Shown in pieces: positions 49,101-63,500 of a stretch of DNA of 64,000 bases; within the stretch, counting starts at the first letter, position 1; each line of letters opens with the position of its first letter. The translations under genes were made by a program, and so were the position numbers. Under the pieces are notes generated by a model, which saw only the letters and a program-made list of their open reading frames with translations, had not been told where the DNA came from and searched no databases. Origin of the DNA: Clytia hemisphaerica (Eukaryota > Cnidaria > Hydrozoa > Leptothecata > Clytiidae); NCBI GenBank assembly GCA_902728285.1, contig CACVBU010000152.1, forward strand, positions 248,001 to 312,000, in the 5' to 3' direction.

Positions 49101-52100
49101 AGGAGATTCAAATTCAAGACTAGATTACAAATAAACCACTAATAAAACCAAAGATAGCGTCAGGTTGGAAGGAATCCTTATAGCTTATGGCTCTCCAAAC
49201 CTTTTGAAAAAGGCTTTAGAGTTTCACTATAACGTTAAACAAATAAAAAACAAAGATTGAGGACCTGGTACGAAAAGAAATGATTAGTGACTTTACCTTA
49301 ACTTCTAAATTAGACGGTGGCAAAACTTGTATTGTATCGAGCGCAACGAACGCTTAACGAGCTCCTCAAAGAAAAAATAGACAGAACATTGTACGAAAAT
49401 ATGTACCTTTTTACTTTACGTATGCTTGGTATACAGCCATCATCTAGATGAACGAAATTGGTCAAATCTAACGCTGTCAAAGGGAAGTCTTCAATAACTT
49501 TGATACTTTCATTAGTGACGTACATTCGATCAGGGAAACTGAATCGCACCAGTCTTTTTGCTAAACAAAGAAAATGAAAAATAGAATTAAGCTGAGCGAG
49601 ATGTTGAAGTGGGACACATTTTATCTTTCAAGTAAAACCAACCTTTCCTATGAAAACTAAATTTCCACGTCTAGTGTTAAGCCTAGTGAGAATTACTTTA
49701 TCAACTTTTAAGAATTACTTTATTAGAATTTTACTTTACCATAGATGATTGATGCACAGAACTAATGAGTAAATATAAAGATTCCCGGACAATTCCCCCC
49801 TGGTGAATTCCCCCCCCGGTGAATTCCCCCCCCAGTAAATCCCCCCTTGGTGAATCCCCCCCGGAAAATTCCCACCCGGTGAATTCCCCCCTGGTGAACT
49901 AAAAAATCATGTAATTTGAAATAAGCGATTTTACTATTTACTAGTCATAGCTTTCACTAAATGCCCACGCAGAAGATCATGTCATGCACTTATAAAGCTT
50001 TTAATGCTTTAAAGATTAAAGCATTAAAAATAATCAGGAATAATTGATTGATTTAATTATTGAATGATTGATTAATTGATTGAGGCATATGCTTGAAAAA
50101 AAAATTATATTCCATTAACACAATACTTGAAGAATTTATGCAGCTTGATAATTTGATGAAATTCAAGGAAAAGCTTCTCAACAATTTATTTTAAAACTTA
50201 TGGTATCATTAGTTTACTGGTTTTCACATCTCCTGTTTGTTTTTTTCTCCCAGTTTCTTTCTTACAGCAATATATGTCATGATTATTATTCACAATAGAC
50301 CTTTTCTGATAATGCCGCAGACATCTTAGATTGTAGGCAAAATATATAGCGGTGAATAGACCTTTTTTTAACAAGAGGCAGCCATTTTGAATAATTATGT
50401 ACTCCAGCATAAAAACAATGATACAGCCATGCATAATTTTTAAAATATGCATAACACAGTAATTATGCATGGCTGTATCACTGTTTTTATGCTGGAGTAC
50501 ATAATTATTCAACATGGCTGCCTCTTTAAAAAAGGTCTATAAATCAACAAGGTAACCAATCAGAAATAGCCTGAAATAGCTTGCTTTTTTCATTGGCAGC
50601 TATATTTCAACACTTCTCTATTGCTACTTTGCCTATAAAACAATAGTCAAGAAAATACTACTTATAAAATTTATCAAAAAGTTCTGCGCCATCTTAAATT
50701 GGGTGAAATAGAAACCAATCCTAGTTAAGGCCCGGGCTCCTCTTGTGTACGCTGTGATTGCACTTCGCAAGCAAAATCTTCTATGTTGTTGGTCAAAAGA
50801 AAAATAAACGAATGCCATTGTGGTCTATTCAGACTTACAGTCGAGAAAAGTTGAAATGCGCTTTAGTTTTTTTTTCAAGTGCATAGTACTTTTTCATGAT
50901 GTGATGCAATCTTTTCTCCAAGCTGAAAGGATCGAAGCCATTAAGATGATCGCAGCGCAGATAATGAAGAGACGTGCCTCCAGGAAGCTAGACTTTTTGA
51001 GTTTATAGCTATATACTTTCACTTTATTGTGTTTCCGAATGACTGTCTGTGTATCTAGTCTAACCACCGTTAAATGCCTTCGGGAAGGTCCCTCCTAACT
51101 TGGAAAGCCAGAATTGGAGCTATTTCACCAAACCACTGGAGCATATAGGTTATTTTAGAAAAAGTTAAATATGCGCATGTAAAGTTAAACGAATGTTAAA
51201 ACAGTGAATACACTCTAAGTGAGGTAAATCCAAAAGAAAAAGTTTGTTTACATTGATTGACATTCAACATTCATTCAACCACTTTTGGATTCAACTTTAC
51301 ATATGGCCATATGCATACATTCAACATTTTTGAACTTTGCCGGTATCTTGTTTTACTAAGTTAAGAAGGACTTTCTTTCTCTTTGTTATCGCTCCCCCAG
51401 TCAGACTTCTGATGAGTTTGAGGTTTTCTCTCGTAAATGGGAGGAGACAATTATAAACATTAATAATTTTTCTCCGACTGCTACAATTTTTCTTGGGGAT
51501 TTTAATGTCAAGAATTCTGACTGGTGGGGCGGTGACGTCACTGATCCTGGTGGTAGAGATATTCAAAATCTAGCTACCCAGCATGGTCTGCGTCAATTAA
51601 TTGATGGACCTACTCACCTCCTACAAAATTCTTCTTCTTGCATCGATCTAATTTTCTCATCAGCAGATCATTTGGTCTTGGATTCTGGTATCCTTCCCTC
51701 TTTGCACCCTAAATGCCATCACCAGATAACCTTTTGCAAATTAAATTTTAAAATCCCTTTAGCTCCATCTTATGAACGTAAAATTTGGGACTTTTCCAGA
51801 GCAAACCCCATTCCTATTCGGAGGGCATTAGACATGGTAGACTGGGATGTATGTTTTGAGGGTCTTGATGTCGACGGGAAGGTTTCTCTTATGACTGAAA
51901 CTATAATCAATATCATGTCAAATTTCGTGCCAAATAAGGTCATAACCGTCAGGAACAAGGATGCAGTATGGATGACGGCTGGGATAAAGAGAGCCCTACT
52001 TGAAAAATCTAAAGTCTATAAGCGGTATGTCAAAAATGGGAGGAGGGTAGAAGATCTTGAAACCCTCCATGAACATCAGTCTAGGTGTAGAAGGGTAGTC

Positions 52101-54533
52101 AGAGATGCAAAAAATTCTTATTTTTCTCGTTTAGCAACTAATTTTAGTGATCCAAATCTGGGAACGAAAAAATACTGGTCCATTTTAAATCAATTTCTTC
52201 ATAAGAGGAAGACGCCAAGGATTCCCCCTGTTCGAGACTCCAGCAATAATCTCATTGCTGATGTTCCAACAAAAACAAATATGTTTAACAAATTTTTTGC
52301 TAATCAGTGCTCTCTCATAGACACTGATAGTGTTTTGCCACAACAAAGCTTTGCTACAAATCTTGAAATAAACAATATTGCTCTTGATGAAGCAAAAATT
52401 TTAGCCCTTATACGCGCACTTACATCTAACAAAGCGCATGGTTGGGATGACATCTCCATACAGATGATTAAGATCTGTGATGAATCCTTGGTTAAACCTC
52501 TTATGAAAGTTTATCAATTTTCCCTAGATTCTTGTGTTTTTCCATCGAATTGGAAAAAAGCAAATGTTGTCCCTGTTTATAAAAACAAAGGGGACAAGAG
52601 TGTGTTAAAAAACTACAGGCCAGTATCTCTTCTACCTATTTTTGGTAAAATCTTTGAAAAATGCATCTTTGACTCTGTTTACACCTATTTTGAAAACAAC
52701 AATCTCTTTACTAATTCCCAGTCTGGTTTCCGCAAGGGTGACTCTTGTGTGTCCCAGCTTTTGTCCATAACGCACGACATCCTGGTAGGTTTCGATTCAA
52801 ATCCACCTCTAGATACTCGCGGAGTATTTCTTGATATTTCCAAAGCTTTTGACAGAGTTTGGCATGATGGGCTGATTTTCAAACTTAAGTTGTATGGTGT
52901 GTCCGGCCCCCTTCTTTCATTACTTCAAAATTTTCTCTCAGGTAGGTTGCAGCGGGTGGTTCTTGATGGCCAAGCTTCCAATTGGACGGAGGTCTTGGCC
53001 GGTGTACCTCAAGGCTCTATTCTAGGACCGCTCTTCTTTCTGATATATATTAACGACCTCCCTGAAGGAATTATTTCCATGATCAAAATTTTTGCTGATG
53101 ACTCGTCAATATTCTCCCTTATCCTTGATCATATTCGCTGTTCAAACGAATTGAACAGTGACATGCAGAAGGTTAGTGAGTGGGCTCATCAATGGAAAAT
53201 GACCTTCAACCCTGATCCTTCTAAACAGGCTGTTGAAGTGTACTTCACTCGGAGGATAAATCTACCTGATCTTCCAGAAATTTATTTTAACAACGCAGCC
53301 ATTGCTCGACAAGATCATCAAAAACATCTTGGTCTCATTCTTGATCATGAGCTGGCTTTTGACCGTCATCTTGATGAAAAAATTAAAAAAGCCAATCAAG
53401 GTATTGGTCTTATTCGTCGGCTTCGTGCATTCCTACCTAGGGATTCACTAGTCACGATATTTAAAACCCATATTAGACCACACCTAGATTATGGAGATGT
53501 CGTGTATGATCGTCCAGGTAATTCCACTTTTTCTGAAAAACTAGAATCAGTTCAATATGATGCTTGTCTTGCAATAACTGGATGTTTCAGAGGAACTTCC
53601 AGAGAAAAAATTTATCTTGAGTTAGGTCTTGAAAGCCTGTCAGACAGGCGACTAAGTCGAAGACTAATTTACTTTTATAAAATAATCAATGGCTTTGCAC
53701 CTGCTTATCTCTCAAATGTTCTTCCTCCCCAAAGAGGGGAGGAGGAACGTAGGGCAGGGCGGAGGATACAACCACCATTTGAGGCACCATTTTGTAGGAC
53801 TGAACGTTACCGTGCCTCCTTTTTCCCCTTTTGCATCAATGAATGGAATAACCTGGGCGAAAATATACGAAATCTTCCTTCTATTTCATTATTCAAACAA
53901 GCGATTCTTAAATTTCTCAGACCTTGCGCTAACTCAGTTTTCAAGGCTAGTGACAACGATGGCGTGGTTCTACTTAACCGATTAAGGGTTGGTTTCAGTC
54001 ATCTTCGGGACCACAAATTTAGACATAACTTTGCAGACACAATCGACCCATTCTGCAACTGTCGAAGTAATTCTGTTGAAACAACACAACATTTCCTGAT
54101 GCATTGCTCTGATTACTCCAATAACAGACTTGTTATGTTCGACAGCCTTCTTCAACTTGACATAACCTTGTTTCCATTTAATCCCAAAACATTGTGTAGA
54201 ATACTTCTTTATGGCGACCCCGATTTTAGCATTATCCAAAATCATGATATATTGAGTATAACGATAAAATTTATCTGTGATACAAGCCGTTTTGGGGGAC
54301 CGTTATTTTAGTCTACTCCAACTGCTCTCCTAGCTCTTTTAGTTTTTGTTTTTTATTTCTGTTAGTATTTATCCTCTGTAGTTTGTTTTCTTTTTTCCAT
54401 TTATTAGTTAATTTAATAGTTTATTGTTAGCTTAGTAGGGTTCCTACCTCCTGGCGGTATGATCTGGTGGTCCTTTTGCGGGAGGTTAGGAACCTTTAGT
54501 TTTGTACTATTTGTTCGTGTTACCTATATATAG

Positions 54534-54568
<35 letters not shown>

Positions 54569-57500
54569 ACTTTCTCGAGTTACGACCATATTATGGTATT
54601 TAAAGCTCAAGAAGCTCTATAAGCAATAAAGAATAAAGCTAGTTATTAATATAATAGCAGACAAAGATAAATTATAGTTTGAACAAAAAATATCAAATAT
54701 CAAATGTACGTACATTAAAAAACTTGAGCAAATTTCTTTAAAGATTCCAGAAAAAGAATTGAAATCATTGCTGAAATGAACTTCTGACTAAATTACAGTA
54801 TTTAGTATTCAGTTTCAAAGACAAGAAACAAAATTTGACATACAAAACACTTTTTCCAGTCACGAATGAATCAGCTCAACATCATAACCAGTCTGCCATT
54901 TTGTTTGTTTTGATTTGCACAAGTAATATTGTAATTCGTGTTATATCATACACTGTTATAAATAATTTGCATTTATAACACTCGCTTCAGCTTTTCAAAG
55001 CTAAATCAAAACTAATAATTTGTAATACGTAATAATGGTAATAGCATATAACGTAATATGAAAATACGCATACTACTAAAAACCGAACATTTACGGAAGA
55101 GACTAACTACGGGGATGCTTGCGCGACAAAACAAAAAAACAACAAAATTTCGAGATTCCAGTCCAATATCTATGCGTGAAACTATGAGTGCCTCCTCGTC
55201 GCTGCGCTCCTGCGGGGGCAATTATATAAAAATATGTGTAGACGACTATCATGTAAAAATCTTTAATTGTTTTCTCAGAATAAAAAAAAATGGGCGTTGT
55301 GATTCTTAAAACTTTGTAGACTATCATGTAAGAATCCTTGACCCTGAAATCGGAGGTTTGTTTTGAAAGTTTTAAATTAGTCTCTCTAAGGGTCGGAAAA
55401 TTCAGGATTTTTAGGAAATTTTTTGATTTCCAGAGAAAAAATTGTAATAAAGTCTCTCTAAGGGTATGACTTTTTTCAAAAATCGAAAAAAAAATTCAAA
55501 AAGTCTCTCTAAGGGTCACCTTTTCAGCAAAAATCAGTCTCTCTAAGGGTCGGATTTCGGAGGTCCCGTCCGCACATACCTCTCATTTGCCAACCCTAGT
55601 ACCCCCCGAGGTTACAGTCCATGATTTCGAAACTTAAAAGCACATATGAAAATATATGGGTGGGAATTCACCAGGGGGGAATTCACCGGGTGGGAATTTT
55701 CCGCGGGGGAATTCACCAGTGGGGAATTGTCCGGACACCAAATATAAACTTGACGTAAGTTTCAAATAGCAATAATGATACAGGTTTAAACAGGGGGTAC
55801 ACAGTTAGTGTACTGGACCAGTGCCCAAAATGTGCACTTTGACTCAGAAAATTTTTTTGGAACCACCACACCTTTGAAAACTTGTAATTTACGTTCAAAA
55901 TAGGTTGACCACCCCTTACAGTCTGTTATACCACCCACCCAGCAGTGGTCCCTATAACTTACTACCGATCCCCCTCTTGGTTTAAAGACTAAAATCAAAA
56001 TTAACTCAAATTAATTTGCTGTGGTTTAGAAAGGTTCAAAGAAGCTATATTTTACCATGTAGATGAGACAGCCCTTCATGTGTAATATGTGTCGAGTGAA
56101 GTTCCAAAGCGTGAAGATGTTTCAATGCAGCTACAAATGTCATATCGTTGTCACTGATGGAAGTCTTCTTGACGCTTAGAGATCGTAGGTTGCTCATCTT
56201 CTCCAGAAAGCTTAATGATGTTACCTAAGAAGTGAATGAAACAGTTGCCAGTATAAAATAGTCGTTGTTTGAAAAATGACGTAATTGCTGAAGTCAGCTA
56301 AAATTCAAGGACCACCCAAAAAAGTTTGTTTCTATCAAATTTAATAGAGGACCTTTCAATGACCTTTCAGCTCATTGGGGCTAAACAAATATCAAAATGT
56401 TTGAAGAAATGAAGAAATCACCAGGTATTCTACTAAGGGACCAGTAAGTGTGCAAAATTCAACTCAAACCCACAATTTATGGACGTGGCAAATGTGGCTA
56501 GTAATCAAATCTATTTTCAACATTATAAATCCTTCCCCAAATTGAGTGGGGGGGGGCGAGGGGTGACTAATGTGGGGGGGGGCGAGGGGTGACTAATGGG
56601 GCTTATTCTCATTACATTCTGTCCATTACTACCATGCTTGCGGCTAATATTTTCTGCCTTAAAATTCTAGCCTTGTTCAAGCTAAATACTCATCTCGGTC
56701 CATGAAAAAAATTACGCCCGGGTATTCACTAAAGTAGCACTTCATAGAAAAGGAAGAGAACTTCTTTTTTCATCACAAAAACCTTTACATAGATTACTCA
56801 CCTTACTCTCGTCAACTGATAAAGCGGTAATCGACGGAAAATCTGCAAACAAAAAGAACGCATCAGCTTGATAGTATTTCATAGAAAAGAATCTAAATGG
56901 GTAACAAAAGACAGGAAAAACTAAACAAGGAATAAAAATAAATATGATAAAAAGCTAACCTTCTTCGAGATCGAGAGCAGCATTAGTGATGTTGCACCTG
57001 TTGAGCGATAGCTCTTCCAAGTCTTTGGCGATCGCCATACGAAGGAAGTTTCGAGTGTATTCATCTTTCAGCTATCGAAGGAAAAATGAAAGATTTAAAA
57101 ATGAATTGTATACCACTAAAAGGCCAAAAAAAATCGGAGTGGTTTGAGTTTTGCTAAGTTAAACCATAAATTAAGAACTATCGAATAGATTTACCGTCTC
57201 AGCCTCTTTTTACTTAATATCATACATTTTTCTTGCGGTTTCGCCAAAATTCAGATTTTAAATTTTTCGAACCGACCAACTTTTGTGAACATGGCCAATC
57301 GCGAAAATCAATTCATGCGAAGAGTAATCTTAAGAAAATCGACTCCCTTTTCAGCAGCCACTTCAAAAGCAGATCCCGATTGACCGATGGCGTCAAATTT
57401 GTTAATACAAAATATGGACCGGTACAGTAGCGTAGACAAGAGGGGCGCAAAATTTGTGAAGTAGAACATATTTTTATAACACATTAATTATCTCTTCATA

Positions 57501-60500
57501 TTACGAATAGATAATAATAGCATAATAGCCCTCCTACACAATTTTTGCGCCTCTCTTGTCTACGCTACTGCGGTAAAACAAGCGGTCGAGACCTATCAAA
57601 ATATTTGAAGAATGAAGAATGATATGAAACAAAAATTGATCAATTCCAGACCACTTTGAAAACCATACTAAGATCAGTTCTAGTTACTAATGATTGTAAA
57701 AAGATCAACGTTCAACAGTGCCAATTCTCATGCCCCGGGGTTTCACTCAGGAAAAATAAAGCAAGGGGGCTGGTTAGGATTCTGTCAAAGCCTGAGCCCT
57801 TAGATTTTCGTGATTACTGTAAGAATAAAAAATCGTGCACGAATTTGTGTTTCAATAAAAAATGGATTGGAAGGGATGTGATGCAAAAAAGAAGAACTCG
57901 GTGAAATTTTCATCCGACACGCTAAAGCTCTGAAGGTCGGGAAAATTTTCAACATCTGGAAGGTTTACATTACGGAATTTTGCACGACTGCGTCAAGAAT
58001 TTTTCAACGGAGGTCTGGTAACCCATCCTTCGTATTCGGGGATTGGCGGGTCCAACCGAAATATTTATAGGTTTACGCACAAGGGCTGTTGAACCTGACT
58101 GGGGGTGGGGCACATCAAAGGCCGACTATCATTTCTCTCCGATGGGAAATTGGTCCGCTCCTTTAGGGCTTTAGCGTGGGCGGCCGCCAATCCGCCATGC
58201 CATCGGAATATCAGATAACCATTAGGAAAGCGAACGTTCGATTTGCGTAAGGAACCGCCTCTACAGATTCAAATGTCTGCTAACATAATGATGGAAATTA
58301 CGTAAATTAACAAAGTATGAAAAACAAGCACAATGCATACTGGACCTACCGAATGAAAAATATATAGAATGGAAATAGAAAAGGAATTAAAATAAGAAAC
58401 GGCATATTTCCGGCATTTTCGGCCTGAAAGAATTTTTTCTCGAAAATCGGAATCGGCCTTATTTTGGACATCTTTTGATATCAAAGACATTAACTTGGAC
58501 AAAGAAAAATGATAAAATTACATACCTTAGTCCGACTGAGGTTCAACGACTTTAACCTGGATAGACCTAGAAAAAGAATGCAAAAAGTATTTGAGACAAA
58601 TTGATCAAACTTTTCAACATTGGAAAGTCAGGGGAAAAAAATTAACTTTTTGAGTTATGGAACTGACTGACTCGGTCGGTCAAAAGTTATGAAGTAAAAT
58701 CAGAATAACACTCTTTCAAAAAAAGAAACAAAAAAGTCATGAATGGCCAATCGCCATTTTTAGCTTTCTCAAAAAGTCAATACAAAATCTGTACACTTTT
58801 CTATGAAACACCCGGTACAATGAACACCGTGCTTACCTATAATAACCCAAACAACCCAACAATTACTGTCGAACGTGCTAACCGCACTGGCTCAACTTCA
58901 GTATTTTTGAAATCATTCGTAGGCCCAATTGTAAACTTAATGGCTTAAGAAAAATTATAGCATTTTGGGTTTTAGCCTCGTTTAGGCTAAAAACTCGTCC
59001 CCAGGCCCCAAAAATCAAAATTTTGAAAAAATGAAAAAAACACCCCCAGGGATTTGCCCAAGGATCAAGTGTGCAAAATTTCAACCAAATCGGACAATTT
59101 TTGAAGTCTCCAGCCTGCCCCAAAGTTTTAGCCTCGTTTTGGCGAAAAACTCGTCCCCAGGCCCCAAAAATTAAAATTTTGAAAAAATGAAAAAAACACC
59201 CCCAGGGATTTGCCCAAGGATCAAGTGTGCAAAATTTCAGCCAAATCGGACCATTTTTGAAGTCTCCAGCCTGCCCCAAAGTTTTGAGGTGACAGACAGA
59301 CAGACATTCTCAGATTCTAGCTCAACTGAAGTTGAGAAAACGTATCAAAATTACAAGAAATTATAGGATAGTGCTGCGGTTTTGCGCTCTATCCACGAAA
59401 GACTTCATGTAAAGCCTTTTTTTTAGCCGGCCAGTTTGGTTTGTCTCTCAAATCGGATGATTTTTCATGTATGAATTCCAAAAAAAGGGATAAAAACTAA
59501 CGAAATTTCGAAGAAAAAATTCATGGATTCCCGATAACGAAACAATTTCAGAATTCCGAAATACCGAAGGAATTTTACCTGAGCTCCTAATTCCGAAGAA
59601 AAAAGGGTAGATTTCCGCTATTCCGAAAAGCCGTACGCCTCCACTAAATTGCTTGAAATTGAGTAATCGGATTTTTAGCGGATAAAGATAAATATACAAA
59701 CCTCTAGTGGCGGTGAGAAAACTACCAACGATAGCTTCACAGTCTGATAAATTGAGGTACGTTATACGTGGAATATCTGAAAATGAAGGAAAATCAACAT
59801 AAAGTTACCCTCAGGTGTATAATGGGACTTTTCAAATTCTGTTAGACGAAGGGTTAGGGTCCTCTTTTGCGTGGGGGTTTGCAAATGTTTTTCTATAGTT
59901 TGAAATAAGGCGATTGTGAGCAACATAAGGGCCCTATTTTATGGTAGTCGAACTATTTTCAAAAGTTTAATAAACGTTGTCTTTTCCTGGTCAAACGACG
60001 AAAATGATTCCTGACCTTGTACCAAAATCTTTTAATATCTGGAAGTTGTTTTGATCTTTTACATCAAAAGTACAATAAAAAAACACAATTCTCATTAATA
60101 GTTAAATTTCCCATGCAAAAGATTGAAAACCCTTACTTTTGACGAGAGTTTCAACGAGACGGTCAGAGACACAAGTCACCGACTTCAAGCTGATCCTTCG
60201 TAAATTTTGATGTGATCTAGAAAAAAAAACATACCGAGTTTCAAACAGTCACTCTAGACACTTGAAAGATACATTCTAAGAGGTCAGGTGTTTGGTTAAA
60301 GTCTTTTTGTTTGAAAATTGCTGCTTGCTTCCTTATAAAATATCGAAACACGAAGAACTTACCCACTCTCCGGGGGGGGGGGGGGTACTTAGGCAAAAAT
60401 GGGTGCTGGGTATGTGCGGACGGTAAGGGTCGTTTTTTTCGTCTTCCAAAGTCTCTCCAAGGGTTGAAAAAATCAGTCTCTCTAAGGGTCGAAAATTCAC

Positions 60501-63500
60501 GATTTTTAGGATTTTTTTTTCGATTTCGAGAGGGAAAATTGTAAAAACGTCTTTCTACTCTAAGAGTCACCTTTTAAGCAAAAATCCGTCTCTTTAAAGG
60601 CCAGTCTTCGGAGGTCCCGTCCGCACATACCCCAGTGCCCTCTTGGGCCCACTCTTCGTTTTCAAATCACTTTACTAATCACTTGGTGACTTTTCAATAC
60701 TCATAATTTTATTAAGTTGTGTGATTGTTTTATGCATGGCATAGAAACGTCTCCATAACTCGACTCACGCAAAGGGAAAATAAAGTTTGTTAGAGTTATT
60801 GAAAATCTGTGTTATAAAGACTTTTTTTAGCATCTGAAGAACCAGAAGATTTCTTCGAGTTTTAAGGAGAGATTCGAGTTATGTCAGATTAATTGTAACA
60901 AGAAAGTAAAAAAATTGAGATACCTTACTTTAAAGCATATAACAAATCAACTGATGCCAATCGACAAAAATCCAAATTGATTTCTTTTAGCTTACTGGAA
61001 AACAGAAAATAAAGATTTTCAACGTAAAAACTTGATTTTCCAATGTAGGAGAATTTTCCTGGAAAAGTAAAGGGACGGAATCAAGAAAGAATACAATAGA
61101 AGAGAAAGGGTACCCAATCGAATTTCTACTATTGAACTCGCTATGTGTTTCGAGTTAGAAAATCAGAATTCTCCAATTATATTAAATCCTTCTCTATAAG
61201 GCAAAGAAAATATCACTTGGCCTCTCATTAATAAATAAATTAGGTAGAATAACTGCGAAATACCATGGCTGTAAAATATTCAACAGCTCTGTGGTAAGAT
61301 TGTTGCTTCTTTGTAGCGCTTTAATGATCAAGTCCGCCGTGGTTGAGTTCAAGTATTGAATGTTTTCAACGATGTGTTTTTCTTTCTTTATGAGTTGTTG
61401 AGCGATAAAAACAGCTGAAGATTTTTGTAAGGACGTGATACGTCTTGATGAAGCGTGGTAATCGTGATTGCCTTCCTGCGCTTGTTCTGTAGAATAGAAG
61501 GGATTATTGAAGCCTGATTCGAAGACCTCTATACTTCCTAAATACTATTATGGTATTGTCATTCCCAGCGAAGTGGAATGGGCCATTTCTATTTTTTTTG
61601 ACAAGTGAAAGAATTTGCTAAAAAAAGATGCAAGTTGAAAATGGCGTAAACAAAGAATATAAAGATGCTAATAAAGAGTGACTGAATTTTTGCTTCATTA
61701 ATTTTTGCACATTCAATCGACTCTCGCTTATTTGAACTTTTATTATTTAAATCTTTCTATAAGTTGAAGTTACTCTCAGTTCCCGTCAGGGAGAAATCCT
61801 CTTAAAATACTCTCTGTTATTCGAACAAATAATACTCCCGGTTCGAGTTCGAATTAGCGAGAGTCAACTTTGCATTACAGTTAGTCCTTGGTGATTGAAT
61901 ATCAAACTGGGTTAACACTGGTAGAAACAATATCTAGTACTAGCCGGTACCCGGCGTCGCACGCCGGTTAAGCTTTAGCTGAACGCACTAAAAGTCCTTT
62001 GGATGTTGAAGCTGGCTTTAAAAAAACGATCAAATGAATAAAATGATATCTTCAAAGTTTGACTCTAACCCTCCCCCGGAGATCTTTTTCTCGCTTCGCT
62101 CGCATTAAATACGCCGTCCAGTTTTCGACAATTTGAGAAAATGTCATGGTAAAGAGGAGTGAAATGGTAAAATGACAATTCTTTATGAAGAAGCGGGAAA
62201 GCCACAAAGAATATAGTGCAACTTTGTTTTTATCAGATCTAAAAAGATAAATAAGTCAATTCTAAATTGTTTTTTTTAAACCCTTGTCATAACTTTTCGA
62301 ATTTAAACATGTAAAATAGCGTACACAGTTAAAGAGATGGACTACTACTTTCTTCTCTTGCTTTTTATCGCCCTTTGAATGCTGTTATTGTTCGACAAAC
62401 TTTTTAAATTTATGTTTTGATGGGTTGATTTACATTTGAAATGTTCTTTTCTATAAAAGAAACTTGTTTTGTTTTGAAAAGAATTCGAAAGTCATTAATA
62501 AATACGATCGTTAAATACATTCGAAAACATTTCAAACAAAAGAAAAGAGAAAAACAGGATCAGGCAAAGCTGGGCAGAAATTAAAATTACTAAATGTAGA
62601 TGGGCTTTAAATTTCAAAACAAAGGCTGAATAAAGTCTAAACCAGGCCCTATCCGATCTGTCAATCAAAACAAACTTATCGAGAACAAAACATTGCTTGC
62701 GAAATCTTTTGCAAATGGCGCGAATCCAATAGAACAAATTTGTGAAGCAAGAGACTAAAAGTCATAATTCTAAAACACAAACAAAGCGAAAACGAAAGTG
62801 GTGACACACAGACACACAAAGCACCGCTATTAATATATAGAAATGACGATAAAAGCACTCTTACCTGTTAATCTCCGTTGAATGGCTTGTTGTATGAGAT
62901 CGGGGTTTGCAATATCTTCATCTGGTTCTTCGTCATCACTAGGATTGCCAACATCCATCATTGCATCGTCCTCGATGTGATTGTCCAAATCACCTTCGGA
63001 GAAAGAATAAAATGTAAAGTTGCTCAATCGATCAATCTCAGTCAAAATGATTGTTATTTGAATTTAATTATAGAACATTTTTTGGCAAATTGCCCGTTTC
63101 AAATTCAGATTTAAAGCCTTGCCCTTCGAGAAAGAAATATAATAAACACTCACCCATGAGCACAGAATCTGGAAGTAAACTTTAACGAAAAAACATTGTT
63201 TGAGAATGACCCTAAAAGCGTACCTTGCAACAGCCTTGATCCTAGACATGGTCGTACAGCAGGAGTAGCCACCATAGGCTCCTCAGCTTGACCAACTGCT
63301 TGGCTTTCTGGTGATAAAAGTTCTATTGATGGTTCTTCAGGATTCGGTGATTGTTGATTTGGTGTCTCATTTAAACCCGATGCATTTTGTGGTTGTGAAG
63401 CTGTTATGTTTGGAGAATCTGAGTTTTGTTCATTTGATGAGGGTTGTTGATATGGTTGGAGAATCAGTCGACAAGAAGGACATAATCCTAGCTCTTGAAG

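Larger units (their letters stand above)
51377..54564 (+). mobile_element. 5'-truncated Jockey/CR1-superfamily LINE with poly(A) tail
   Basis: AAGGACTTTCT at 51366-51376 is repeated at 54565-54575, right after a poly(A) tail that begins near 54537. The element opens directly inside an endonuclease reading frame (CYRSPSQ then FLGDFNV), which shows 5' truncation. A 3' UTR of about 225 bases follows the stop. The insertion is in an intron of the UBX-LRR gene, opposite in strand to it. The exact duplication and the unbroken frame indicate a recent event. Confidence 0.9.
49561..56055. other. 6.5-kb intron of the UBX-LRR gene filled by nested mobile elements
   Basis: The intron between exons 56056 and 49560 holds inverted arrays at both ends of a putative 5.96-kb element (49780-55739), a hairpin MITE (50359-50538), the Jockey/CR1-type LINE (51377-54564) and a repeat copy at 55379-55607. 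I find no host exon. Confidence 0.65.

Noticed and set aside
49780-49899. CRISPR-like array appearance of the GGTGAATTCCCCCC repeats
   Set aside because: Units are degenerate, without unique spacers, and the genome is an animal's.
57656-57904. 82-codon plus-strand frame
   Set aside because: Not recognised, no splice context, and it lies in a repeat-bearing intron of the UBX-LRR gene.
58878-59279. 133-codon minus-strand frame with internal repeats
   Set aside because: It is explained by the two tandem copies of a 156-bp non-coding unit (156 is a multiple of three).
59448-59699. 83-codon minus-strand frame next to a UBX-LRR exon
   Set aside because: It is built from ATTCCGAA-like repeats in the intron and has no splice support.
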